From JBBQVS01 sp038211295 (GTDB taxonomy: Bacteria > Chloroflexota > Ktedonobacteria > Ktedonobacterales > Ktedonobacteraceae): a stretch of DNA of 23,292 nucleotides. The notes under the pieces were generated by a model. That model made no database searches. It worked only from the letters and a program-made list of their open reading frames with translations, and was not told the DNA's origin. Below, piece after piece: positions 1 through 7,739 of this stretch; within the stretch, counting starts at the first letter, position 1; every line of letters starts with the position of its first letter. The stretch is taken from contig JBBQVS010000066.1 of assembly GCA_038211295.1 (NCBI GenBank), positions 1 to 23,292 of the forward strand, given 5' to 3'. A program made the position numbers and the translations under genes.

Positions 1-2
1 GT

Positions 3-140
3 GGGACAGAGGTAGATCGAGACCACAATGCCGCTCTCAACATCCTGAACAAAGGACTGCAAACACTTTCGGGTGGGACGCACCCAACATTCGTCGCGAG
101 TGTAGAAGCCCCTGCGTTTACGCATGGGGTACGTCACTGA
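3..140 (+). CDS. tnpB: TnpB (IS200/IS605 OrfB) C-terminal fragment, cut by window edge
   Basis: The open frame enters from the left edge and encodes 45 residues before TGA at 138-140. It contains DRDHNAALNIL, the last RuvC motif of TnpB nucleases, in which the aspartate is catalytic and NAAxNI is the family signature. TnpB is the RNA-guided nuclease of IS200/IS605 transposons and the ancestor of Cas12. The tail after the motif is short and basic-poor, as is usual for these proteins. Everything upstream (zinc finger, earlier RuvC motifs, any tnpA) lies outside the window, so I cannot say whether the element is intact. The gene runs straight into the element's right-end hairpin and then into clpS. 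The family call is firm; completeness is unknown. Confidence 0.85.
   Translation, partial: GTEVDRDHNAALNILNKGLQTLSGGTHPTFVASVEAPAFTHGVRH
71..129 (+). mobile_element. Right end of IS200/IS605-type element / 3' part of a putative omega-RNA
   Basis: Two hairpins lie inside and at the end of the tnpB reading frame. The first is GGGTG (71-75) with CACCC (81-85). The second is CCCCTGCG (109-116) with CGCATGGGG (121-129), a TTTA loop and a single bulged T at 125. An imperfect subterminal hairpin with a bulged base is typical of IS200/IS605 right ends, and in TnpB systems the omega-RNA covers this same region and takes its guide from the DNA just beyond the element. The precise end cannot be fixed from one copy, but it should lie within about 15 bases after 129. 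Confidence 0.55.
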
Positions 141-177
141 CCCTTAATTGTGCTTTAGTAACGGGGGATCGCTCACT

Positions 178-486
178 ATGTCTATGCATTCTACGGTGCG
201 GCCTGTATCACAGGTGAAGCCAGAAGAGATTACGAAAAACCTCACACGGCTTCTTCCACCTTATAAAGTTGTGCTTTTCGACGATGACTATAATGAAATG
301 GAATATGTCGTGTTCGCGCTTATTCACGCAGTAAACAATCTCACCGCGCAGGCGGCGGAGGAGATCATGCTCACCGCGCATCTCAAGGGTAACGCGATTG
401 TGATTATTTGTCCCAAAGAGGCGGCAGAGTATTATCAGGAACGTCTGCTAAGCTATGGCCTAACCGCGACAATCGAACCTGAGTAG
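178..486 (+). CDS. clpS: ATP-dependent Clp protease adaptor ClpS
   Basis: ClpS is the N-degron adaptor: it binds proteins with a bulky N-terminal residue and hands them to the ClpA/ClpC unfoldase. The 102 residues show the family core: YKVVLFDDDYNEMEYVV (29-45), EEIMLTAH (61-68) and the terminal ATIEPE. The length is normal. ATG 178 is preferred over an upstream TTG at 148 because GGGGGA (163-168) lies about nine bases before it; ATG 184 is a second possibility. Oddity: the pocket triad usually written NDD is DDD here (residues 35-37), so the Asn that contacts the substrate alpha-amino group is replaced by Asp, while the pocket His (H68) is kept. No clpA/clpC is adjacent. An insertion-sequence end lies within 40 bp upstream, so its native promoter may be displaced. 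Confidence 0.93.
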   Translation: MSMHSTVRPVSQVKPEEITKNLTRLLPPYKVVLFDDDYNEMEYVVFALIHAVNNLTAQAAEEIMLTAHLKGNAIVIICPKEAAEYYQERLLSYGLTATIEPE

Positions 487-572
487 AAACGGATGTACTT
501 ATAGAGAGTATTATTAGTTTCCCGCCACCTTGAGGCGCAACAAAACATGCATTTATACGTAGTATATATAGA

Positions 573-604
573 CGCCTCCGCAAACAGAAGGGGGCGCGTT
601 TTTT
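573..604 (+). terminator. Rho-independent terminator after clpS
   Basis: CGCCTCC (573-579) pairs with GGGGGCG (590-596) with one T-G wobble and a 10-base loop, followed closely by six T (599-604). It lies about 90 bases after clpS and ends that transcript. Confidence 0.75.
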
Positions 605-650
605 ATGCTGGCATAATAGTTGTGTAACAATTTTATAAAATTTAGTAGAC

Positions 651-683
651 ACTTTTCCCATTGACGTTCGCAATGGGAAAAGT
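651..683 (+). promoter_or_regulatory. Perfect 13-bp inverted repeat, probable operator over the usp promoter
   Basis: ACTTTTCCCATTG (651-663) is the exact reverse complement of CAATGGGAAAAGT (671-683), with a 7-base centre. The repeat covers the -35 element and the whole spacer of the promoter at 661-689 and has no T run after it. That placement fits a repressor operator better than a terminator. The regulator is unknown. Confidence 0.6.
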
Positions 684-689
684 TACAAT
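661..689 (+). promoter_or_regulatory. Sigma-70-type promoter for the universal stress protein gene
   Basis: TTGACG (661-666), a 17-base spacer and TACAAT (684-689). Transcription would start near 696, which puts the first in-frame ATG (692) upstream of the transcript and supports the start at 803. Confidence 0.65.
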
Positions 690-802
690 TCATGCAAGTG
701 TCATGCTTCTACGGTGCCATACAAAAGCAGGATGGTTGTATGCCAATCGCAAAAGTGTCTGTTGACGCTGTTTATCACACTCCGTTTGGAGGGGAGAAAT
801 TC

Positions 803-1306
803 ATGGTTCACTTATGGGGTTCCAAAACTAAGGATGATCTGGATTTGAGCAAATCGGCTCTAGGGGAAAGCACCACTGGAGATATCGTCGTCGTTGTTGG
901 CGGCGAGAAGGTCGATATGAACCTGATCTATCTTGGTTGTCAAATGGCAAAAGGAGCCAAACGTAAGGTTCACCTCGTGTACGTTATCGAAGTTCCACGC
1001 GCACAACCGCTCAATGCCGTTTTAGAAAAAGAGTCTGAGCGGGCGGATAAACTGCTCAATAGCGCGATGACCATTGCTGGCAAGGTTGGCTGCGAGGCTG
1101 TGGCGGAAATTGTGCAGGCACGCGATGCTGGCCCCGCTATTGTCGAAGAGGCACGCGACCACAATTGTTCCGTCATTTTTATTGGCCTTGTACGCAATGG
1201 AAAGAACACACAGAACGATCTTGGCAAAACTATTCCTTATGTGTTGACACACGCATGTTGCCGCGTCTGGCTCGTGCAGGACCCGTGTCCGCAAAACGTT
1301 ATGTAG
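803..1306 (+). CDS. Universal stress protein (UspA) family protein
   Basis: A 167-residue single-domain protein with the Usp alpha/beta layout: DIVVVVGGEK (27-36) as first strand, VHLVYVIEV (56-64) as the strand before the variable helix, VAEIVQARDAGPAIVEEARD (100-119), then VIFIGLVRNGKNTQNDLGKT (124-143). That last segment corresponds to the nucleotide-binding loop Gx2Gx9G(S/T), but the small residues are only partly kept, so ATP binding is uncertain. The frame is open from 692, yet the start at 803 is chosen because GGAGGGG (788-794) sits eight bases before ATG and because the promoter would start the RNA downstream of 692. The gene stands alone between a terminator and a convergent DUF711 gene. 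Proteins of this family bind ATP or act as stress-response or transporter-associated regulators; the specific partner is not evident. Confidence 0.8.
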   Translation: MVHLWGSKTKDDLDLSKSALGESTTGDIVVVVGGEKVDMNLIYLGCQMAKGAKRKVHLVYVIEVPRAQPLNAVLEKESERADKLLNSAMTIAGKVGCEAVAEIVQARDAGPAIVEEARDHNCSVIFIGLVRNGKNTQNDLGKTIPYVLTHACCRVWLVQDPCPQNVM

Positions 1307-1332
1307 TAGGTAGGAGACCGATGGTAGGGGAA

Positions 1333-1360
1333 AGCCTACGCGCGACAGAGTTGGTAGGCT
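1333..1360. terminator. Hairpin between convergent genes, possible weak bidirectional terminator
   Basis: AGCCTAC (1333-1339) pairs with GTAGGCT (1354-1360) across a 14-base loop, in the 79-bp gap between the convergent usp and DUF711 genes. There is no T run on either side, so termination is a guess from position. Confidence 0.3.
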
Positions 1361-1385
1361 GTTCCATTATGTACTCTCGATGAGT

Positions 1386-2555
1386 TCAGTGTAAACTTTG
1401 GATCAGCGTATTGGTAAGATACGGTGAGCTGAAGGTCGTTTTCTCTCCGACAAGCTTATCAGCTACGGGAAAGAGACGGGCCGAGAGCGGCTTCTGTAAC
1501 CGTACTGCGAGCGTCGCCACATCGAGTAACAAGTGCGCGATATCCTCAACAGGTGTGTCTCCCGCGAGTGGCAGCGTATCCAGACCTGTACCACACACGG
1601 CGGAGTAGAGCAACAACTGATGCACATGCAATGCAGCTTCCTCCCAACGCTGTCCCAGCAAGACATCCTCCAATACTGGCAACATAAGTCCGTTGTATCC
1701 GCATGTTGGAAGTTCTGTACTCTTCAAGGCTGCCGTCAACGCGGCGATGACCGCTAGAGTGCCGACGGAGCCAAGTGGGGCATACCGCTCGATTGCTGCG
1801 GTCACACTATCATTGCCTAGTGGTGCGGGCGAGAGGTCTATACCCCCGAAGTGTAGCCCCTGTTCCCGCGCTATTGTCTGGCCCATCGCCACAATCGGAG
1901 CGGCCTGCCGATGTAACGCGGCTCGCACACGTTCGGTTATAGCGGTCAATGACGCGGGTTGTTCGGCGAGCGCGTTTGTGAGGATATTTGCCCCTTGTAA
2001 ACCAAGCGCAAGGCTTTGCGGCCCCGCATGATAGGCTGTGGGGAAAAACGGGCATCCCGCTTCAACACAGGCAAGCATCGCGAACCGAAAGTTGCCAAAG
2101 CCTTCAGGCGTCTCGTGCGCGAGTCGTTGCATTACACGCGCGATGGGCAACGCCGCCTCTTCGCGCATCCCATGCTCGACGCTCGCCAGGGAGACCGTCA
2201 TATTGAGCGCGGTTGTCGTCGCGAGCAGTTCGACGATCTCTTCAATACGCGCAAGTGGCTCGGTGGGACGCGCAACATGAAGAGTTCCCAGTGAACAGAA
2301 TTCGAGGCCAAGCTTGGTCAACGTAGCTTGCAGAGTCTTGACATACGTAAGGCGGCGCGAAACTGACCAGTCCGCGAGGTCGTCAAAGAGCGGACGCGTC
2401 GAGAGACGTACAGTCTGAACCTCATAGCCAGCATTGCTAAAACGCTGGCGGGCGACTTGTAGCGTCGCGCTAGCGTGGTCAATGGTCGATGCGGCGATTG
2501 GATGCGGTTCCGCGATGCCGAGCGTAATTGTACGTATTGGTGGAGGTGTTGACAT
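1386..2555 (-). CDS. DUF711 (UPF0210) family protein
   Basis: A 389-residue protein matching the DUF711 family along its length. Recognisable blocks are IRTITLGI at the N-terminus (7-14), FGGIDLSPAP (237-246), CGYNGLMLPVLED (285-297), YSAVCGTGLDTLPLAGD (317-333) and PLSARLFPV (356-364). Members are cytosolic proteins structurally related to glycyl-radical and PFL-like folds, but their reaction is not established, and I assign none. The cysteine in CGTGLDT (321) and the conserved acidic residues look like active-site positions. GAGGAAA lies just upstream of the ATG on the minus strand. It is transcribed divergently from the kinase-nuclease-helicase gene, with 149 bp between the starts, and has no gene behind it in the same direction. 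Confidence 0.88.
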   Translation of the reverse strand: MSTPPPIRTITLGIAEPHPIAASTIDHASATLQVARQRFSNAGYEVQTVRLSTRPLFDDLADWSVSRRLTYVKTLQATLTKLGLEFCSLGTLHVARPTEPLARIEEIVELLATTTALNMTVSLASVEHGMREEAALPIARVMQRLAHETPEGFGNFRFAMLACVEAGCPFFPTAYHAGPQSLALGLQGANILTNALAEQPASLTAITERVRAALHRQAAPIVAMGQTIAREQGLHFGGIDLSPAPLGNDSVTAAIERYAPLGSVGTLAVIAALTAALKSTELPTCGYNGLMLPVLEDVLLGQRWEEAALHVHQLLLYSAVCGTGLDTLPLAGDTPVEDIAHLLLDVATLAVRLQKPLSARLFPVADKLVGEKTTFSSPYLTNTLIQSLH

Positions 2556-2636
2556 GCTATTTCCTCTTTTGCTCTGTATATAGAGAAATGTTTTGTAGAG
2601 ATGAGTGATTGCATACCCCGTCCCGTCTTACGTTGC

Positions 2637-2665
2637 TTGACAGTCCGTACTCGTTGCCCTACAAT
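2637..2665 (+). promoter_or_regulatory. Sigma-70-type promoter for the kinase-nuclease-helicase gene
   Basis: TTGACA (2637-2642), a 17-base spacer and TACAAT (2660-2665), about 40 bases before the ATG at 2705. It probably drives the run through ribokinase and nucleoside hydrolase as well. Confidence 0.75.
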
Positions 2666-2704
2666 CGGGGGGCAGAACTCTAGCAGAGCGGGAGACCATT
2701 TTTC

Positions 2705-5700
2705 ATGATAGACGCTACAGTTTCCGACACGGATAAGAGCGGACAGTGTTTTGGCAATTATCGACTTGTACGTCCACTCGGTGCGGGCGGATTCGCCGAG
2801 GTCTATCTGGGTGAACACGTTCATCTCTATACGCTGGCAGCGATCAAAATTCTTCATACCCGTATGACGAGCGAAGAGCGCGAAGACTTTCGGACAGAGG
2901 CACTCACAATTGCTCATCTGCGCCACCCACACATTGTACGTGTTCTAGACTTCGGCTTTCAAGAGAACACAACGCCATTTCTGGTGATGGACTACGCCCC
3001 CAGCGGTTCAATGCGTTCCCGTCACAGGGGAAGCGTGCCACTGGCAACGATACTGCCGACGATAAAAGCGATTGCTTCGGCCCTTGACTACGCGCATCAA
3101 CAAAAGATTGTGCATCGCGATATCAAGCCCGATAATATTCTCCTCGGTGGACAAGGCGAAGTGCTTTTAAGCGACTTTGGCATCGCGGTTGCGGCGCACG
3201 CGACAGGTGTACAACAGACACAGGATACCACAGGGACACCGGCCTATATGTCGCCGGAACAATTTCAGGGAAAGCCACGTCCCGCCAGCGACCAGTACGC
3301 CTTAGCAGTAACGGTCTACGAGTGGCTATGTGGCAGGCGGCCCTTCGAGGGAGACGCCGCCGCGCTTGGCTACCAGCATGTTCATATGCAACCTGATTCG
3401 CTTTGCCAACAGCAACCTACTATCTCGCAGGCAGTAGAAGATGTTGTCTTCAAAGCACTGGCGAAGGATAGCCACCAACGCTTTGAGAGCGTGACCGCGT
3501 TCGCCAACGCCCTTGAGCAGGCCCTCACCCATAAACCAGTACCACAGGAGCGCATTATTGTTTCAGATGATGCTCAACGCCAGTTCGCCGTATCAGCACA
3601 AACACTCCCCAGTGCGCCCAATGTCCAAGAGGTGTCGATGCAGTTGGGCAAGCAACCGGAGTCAGAGTGCTTTTTGTGTCTCTTCGCGAAGGTTCGTCCC
3701 AACGCCGAGATGTCCCAATCTTGTGAGCAAAAGAAATTGCAGGGCCATCTCCTCTCCGCGCAGGAACGTGTTGTCAACAATAAGCTGACGCCCTGTATCA
3801 CCGTTGACCTGGGAACAAAGTTCGCGGTTATCGCGCTTGCGGGCGACTACTACCGCGACCTGATACGCGATATCATTGTGCGCGGCAAGACAATACGCCG
3901 AATGCCGATCACCATTTATCATCTGCCCGCGCCAACCGATGTGACGGAGTTCAAGGGGAAACCACTTTACCGTTATATCGCCTATTCCAATACGCTTGTC
4001 GTGCTTGAGGCGGATACACTGCTCAATATCACTGACTTGAGTCAGGCGGACTACTGCAATCGCAAGTACCTGTTAAATCGGCTCGTCTCCTCGCCCTCCT
4101 CAGCGGCGGCGGTGCGTGGTAATCTTATTCATACCTGCTTCACCAGATTGCTCAAGTATGATGCAACCAGTGACGCCGTCCATAAATCGTCCCTGGACAT
4201 TTTATGGACGGCGTTTGAAGAGGCGTTGCGACTTAACGGCATGGAGTTAGAACTTGCGAATGTCTCCGCCAGCGCGATGCGAATTGACGTACAACCACAC
4301 CTTGAAAGCCTCGCGGCCTGGTACGATGGAAACCGTATCACCCTGTGGGGTCAACCTGACGATACGCCTACTGTTCGCACAGAGACCTTTTTGCTTGTGC
4401 CTGAAATCGGCCTACGTGGTCGGTTGGATGTGTACTGGGAGCAACCTATGAATCAGTCGTTGCTTGAGCTGAAAACGGGGAGCGTGTCAAACAATAACCC
4501 CAAAAGCGAGCATCGACAACAGGTATACGGCTATCAGGCATTGCTGGCGGTGCGCCAGGACTCGAAGATGAACAAGGCACAAGCCCACGTCCTTTATAGT
4601 GGAACGCCGGGGCAGGCAATCAGCTTTCCACTACGCCTGGACACCCGCACGTTGCAACGCATCATGTCTATAAGAAATACACTTATTCTCAGTAATGCAA
4701 CGGGGACGCCGCCTGCGCCGCCTGCCCGCCGTTGCACCAGGTGTGCTCTGCTCAGTACCTGTGAGCGTGTATCTACATTGCTCGATTGGCAACCGCCACA
4801 ACCCGACATCGAGCAACTCGTCGAGCGCGAACAGGAGGTTATAGAAGGAAAAGGGGAAGGGACAGGGGAGGAAATAGACGAGCAACACGCCATTCCGCGC
4901 CGCTCCAAACTGGATAATCCAGAGGACCGCGCCTTCTTTGCCCACTATTATGCATTGCTACAGGCCGAGGGCAAGGCAGGGGAGGCGAGCCTTGCCTTGC
5001 TCTGGAAAACATCGGTTGCTGAGCGTATCGCCGTGGGAAAGACAATTGAGTGCGGCAAACTTCGGCACTACGAACGCGTCAATGACGGGTGGGAACAGAC
5101 GTTTACCTGTGATAACCAATCAGAGTTGCGCGAGGGCGACGAGATATTATTGAGTCGCAACAATCCTATCACAGGCGAGGTCGTAACGGGTACGGTTATC
5201 AAGATCAGTGCGCGAGACGTGACGGTCTGGACGCGCGAGTTGTTAGAGGGGCCAATCGCGGATAACGACAAGATTTTGATTGATAGTTACGGCAACGATC
5301 TTGTGCATGTGCGAACTCTACAAAACCTGCTGCGCTGGCTCGATGTCGAGCAGCAGCACCTACGCGATCTCGTCGCGGGACGGGTACGTCCGCGCTTCAT
5401 GAGTGCTGCGGTGCCGTTACGCAAGGACTTCAACAGTGAACAGAACATCGCAATCGAACGGGCAGTACAAATGCAGGACTACCTGCTTATTCAAGGGCCA
5501 CCAGGAACGGGCAAGACCAGCGTTATAGCCGAGATTGTCAAACGGCTCACGCAGCAGGGGCAGCGCGTCCTACTGGCGGCCTTCACCAATCAAGCCGTTG
5601 ACAACATGCTCAAGCGGCTCGATAAAGAAGGCTTCCATGACTATGTACGCCTGGGACACGAACGGAGCGTACATCAGGATATTCAAAAGCGGCTTCTGAA

Positions 5701-6781
5701 AACTCTTATCGAGCAGCAGAACAGCAAAGAAGGAGTGAATGAGGATGGGCAAAGCGGGGAAAGCATAGACGAAGATGGGCAAAACGCAATCTGGTCTCTG
5801 CTCAGCGCAAGCCCTGTTGTTGCATCAACAACGGCAACATGGTCGTCGGACAAGTACACGCCCGCGCTGATGCCGTTCGATGTCGCCATTATCGACGAGG
5901 CAAGCCAGCTTACAGTTCCCGCCATTCTGGGCGCGTTACGCTTCATCAAACGCTTTATTCTGGTTGGCGATGATAAGCAATTGCCTCCACTGGTACTCAG
6001 TCAAGAGGCCGCAGAACGAGGGCTTGCGGACTCACTTTTTAGCTCGCTTAAACGGCTGGAAGAGAACTACACGGAGCAGCACCGGGAGACGGTTAGCGCG
6101 TGCGTCTCGCTAAAAACGCAGTACCGTATGAATCGCTGGATATCCAATTTCTCCTCGAACGTCTTCTACGATAAGCGGCTCGTCGCCCATGAGTCGGCGG
6201 CGCACCGACGCCTGGAATTTCAACCGCGTGATGTTGCCCAGCAACAGGAGACGGAAGCGATTACGCGGGCCATCGCGCCCGAATTTCCGCTTGTCTTCCT
6301 GGATGTGCGCGACAAGCAGGAAAAGAGTATCTTGAAAGCAAGCAACGCGGAGGCGCGGGCGGTACGTGATGTTGTGCAAGCTTTGCTCCAGCGTGGTATT
6401 AAAGAAGACGAAATTGGTGTCATAGCATTATATCGCGCACAGGTGGCGAATATACGGCGCGTGTTGTTCGCGGACGACGCATCACAGGAATGGAAGGGAT
6501 TACCTGTCACCACACTACTTAGTGTTGACACGGTTGATCGCTTTCAAGGGGGCGAACGTTCGGTCATCATCATGTCATTCGCCACAAGTAGCGAGCCAGA
6601 GGCAAACACACTGCGGCGTGAGTTTTTGACGAATAGTAACCGTTTGAATGTTGCCCTGACTCGCGCTCAACGGAAACTCATTCTGGTTGGGTGTGTCTCC
6701 GCCCTTGAACACCTACCTATTTTTAGCCGCCTCATTGCTTACTGTCGCAGTATGAAAACGGTAATTGGGGTTGGCAAGTGA
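2705..6781 (+). CDS. Ser/Thr protein kinase - Dna2/Cas4-type Fe-S nuclease - SF1 helicase fusion
   Basis: One 1358-residue frame carries three modules. (1) Hanks-type kinase, about 19-275: glycine loop GAGGFAEVY, K48, E65, HRDIKPDNILL (137-147), DFG (157-159), GTPAYMSPEQ (177-186); all catalytic residues are present. (2) Dna2/Cas4-like PD-(D/E)xK nuclease, about 430-690: C451, RGNLIH (H476), RLD (D575), LELK (E588, K590), QxxxY (606-610), and CTRC...C (C677, C680, C686), which with C451 would hold a 4Fe-4S cluster. (3) Superfamily 1 helicase, about 905-1340: GPPGTGKT (931-938), DEAS (1064-1067), GDDKQLPP (1088-1095), QYR (1139-1141), VDRFQGGE (1277-1284), NVALTRAQ (1315-1322). The region 770-870 fits the beta-barrel linker seen before Dna2/Upf1 helicase cores. 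No membrane segment is visible. Eukaryotic Dna2 has modules 2 and 3; the kinase is the addition. A role in repair or phage defence is inference. Confidence 0.92.
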   Translation: MIDATVSDTDKSGQCFGNYRLVRPLGAGGFAEVYLGEHVHLYTLAAIKILHTRMTSEEREDFRTEALTIAHLRHPHIVRVLDFGFQENTTPFLVMDYAPSGSMRSRHRGSVPLATILPTIKAIASALDYAHQQKIVHRDIKPDNILLGGQGEVLLSDFGIAVAAHATGVQQTQDTTGTPAYMSPEQFQGKPRPASDQYALAVTVYEWLCGRRPFEGDAAALGYQHVHMQPDSLCQQQPTISQAVEDVVFKALAKDSHQRFESVTAFANALEQALTHKPVPQERIIVSDDAQRQFAVSAQTLPSAPNVQEVSMQLGKQPESECFLCLFAKVRPNAEMSQSCEQKKLQGHLLSAQERVVNNKLTPCITVDLGTKFAVIALAGDYYRDLIRDIIVRGKTIRRMPITIYHLPAPTDVTEFKGKPLYRYIAYSNTLVVLEADTLLNITDLSQADYCNRKYLLNRLVSSPSSAAAVRGNLIHTCFTRLLKYDATSDAVHKSSLDILWTAFEEALRLNGMELELANVSASAMRIDVQPHLESLAAWYDGNRITLWGQPDDTPTVRTETFLLVPEIGLRGRLDVYWEQPMNQSLLELKTGSVSNNNPKSEHRQQVYGYQALLAVRQDSKMNKAQAHVLYSGTPGQAISFPLRLDTRTLQRIMSIRNTLILSNATGTPPAPPARRCTRCALLSTCERVSTLLDWQPPQPDIEQLVEREQEVIEGKGEGTGEEIDEQHAIPRRSKLDNPEDRAFFAHYYALLQAEGKAGEASLALLWKTSVAERIAVGKTIECGKLRHYERVNDGWEQTFTCDNQSELREGDEILLSRNNPITGEVVTGTVIKISARDVTVWTRELLEGPIADNDKILIDSYGNDLVHVRTLQNLLRWLDVEQQHLRDLVAGRVRPRFMSAAVPLRKDFNSEQNIAIERAVQMQDYLLIQGPPGTGKTSVIAEIVKRLTQQGQRVLLAAFTNQAVDNMLKRLDKEGFHDYVRLGHERSVHQDIQKRLLKTLIEQQNSKEGVNEDGQSGESIDEDGQNAIWSLLSASPVVASTTATWSSDKYTPALMPFDVAIIDEASQLTVPAILGALRFIKRFILVGDDKQLPPLVLSQEAAERGLADSLFSSLKRLEENYTEQHRETVSACVSLKTQYRMNRWISNFSSNVFYDKRLVAHESAAHRRLEFQPRDVAQQQETEAITRAIAPEFPLVFLDVRDKQEKSILKASNAEARAVRDVVQALLQRGIKEDEIGVIALYRAQVANIRRVLFADDASQEWKGLPVTTLLSVDTVDRFQGGERSVIIMSFATSSEPEANTLRREFLTNSNRLNVALTRAQRKLILVGCVSALEHLPIFSRLIAYCRSMKTVIGVGK

Positions 6782-6797
6782 AACAACGAGGTTACAT

Positions 6798-7739
6798 GTG
6801 CGAAAGAGTATTCTTGTGGTTGGTAGCTTGAACATGGATCAGATTGTGCGTGTGCCACGCCTGCCGACGCCCGGCGAAACGCTGCTTGGTGCGGGTTCAC
6901 TCAAGCTTGTGGCGGGCGGAAAGGGAGCAAATCAGGCGGTTGCGATGGCGCGTCTGGGCGCCTCGGTAACAATGGCGGGTCGTGTGGGTGCTGACACTTT
7001 TGGAGAACAATTGATAGAAGCACTACAACGCGATGGTATTGATACGCAGCTCGTTAGCATCGATATAGAAGAGGCAAGCGGTGTTGCGTTTATTTTCCTC
7101 ACACCCGATGGTGACAACGCGATTGTGGTTGCGTCCGGCGCGAACATGCATGTAGGCGAGGATATGCAGCAAATGGCACGTATTCACGAAGTTGTTGGGA
7201 ACACGCAGGCACTGGTGCTACAATTGGAGATACCGCTTCCAACCGTGCGACGTCTGATCGAGGCAGGGCGTGTAGCAGGCGTACCTGTCATTCTCAACGT
7301 CGCGCCGGCGCAACCGCTCTCGAAAGCACTGCTCCAACAAGTCTCCGTTTTGATTGTCAACGAGAGTGAGGCGAGCCTGCTCAGTGGGCAACGAGTCGAG
7401 AGCCTGGAAGATGCTCAGATCGTGGGCAAGGTACTCCACGGCTATGGCATTCCCACCGTTGTCCTCACGCTTGGGTCGCGCGGTGCCATGCTTGTTATGG
7501 ATGATACCAAAGGCAAGGTTCGCACAATCTATCAACCCGCGCCAAAAGTGCAGGTTGTCGATACAACGGCGGCTGGCGACTGTTTCGCGGGTGCGCTTAC
7601 TGTTGCGCTCACCGAGGGGCAAGAGGCGGAAGAGGCGTTGCGTTTCGCGGTCAACGCGAGTGCACTTAAAACGACAAAATTTGGCGCACAACCTGGCCTA
7701 CCAACAAGAGAGGAAGTTCATGCAGCGTATTATTCTTGA
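6798..7739 (+). CDS. rbsK: Ribokinase (PfkB family)
   Basis: Phosphorylates D-ribose to ribose-5-phosphate with ATP. The 313 residues show the PfkB signatures: GSLNMD (9-14) at the substrate site, AGGKGANQA (39-47), and DTTAAGDCFAGAL (255-267), where D261 is the catalytic base. The frame is open from a TTG at 6765 inside the preceding gene, but GTG 6798 is chosen: it gives the usual N-terminus RKSILVVGSLNMD and has AACGAGG (6784-6790) seven bases before it. It starts 16 bp after the helicase stop, and its last 20 bases overlap the nucleoside hydrolase gene, so the two are surely co-expressed. Together they recycle the ribose of nucleosides. Other PfkB sugar kinases are possible but the N-terminal motif favours ribose. 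Confidence 0.9.
   Translation: MRKSILVVGSLNMDQIVRVPRLPTPGETLLGAGSLKLVAGGKGANQAVAMARLGASVTMAGRVGADTFGEQLIEALQRDGIDTQLVSIDIEEASGVAFIFLTPDGDNAIVVASGANMHVGEDMQQMARIHEVVGNTQALVLQLEIPLPTVRRLIEAGRVAGVPVILNVAPAQPLSKALLQQVSVLIVNESEASLLSGQRVESLEDAQIVGKVLHGYGIPTVVLTLGSRGAMLVMDDTKGKVRTIYQPAPKVQVVDTTAAGDCFAGALTVALTEGQEAEEALRFAVNASALKTTKFGAQPGLPTREEVHAAYYS

Noticed and set aside
651..683. Inverted repeat as a second terminator for clpS
   Set aside because: No T run follows and a good promoter overlaps it; a proper terminator is already present at 573-604.
692..802. N-terminal extension of 37 residues on the universal stress protein
   Set aside because: The promoter at 661-689 would start RNA after 692, and a strong GGAGGGG precedes ATG 803.
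1411..2294. Plus-strand open frames within the DUF711 gene
   Set aside because: They are antisense shadows of a well-matched family protein on the minus strand.
7354..7719. Long N-terminal part of the nucleoside hydrolase frame
   Set aside because: It is ribokinase read in another frame, basic and without family similarity; the real start is ATG 7720.
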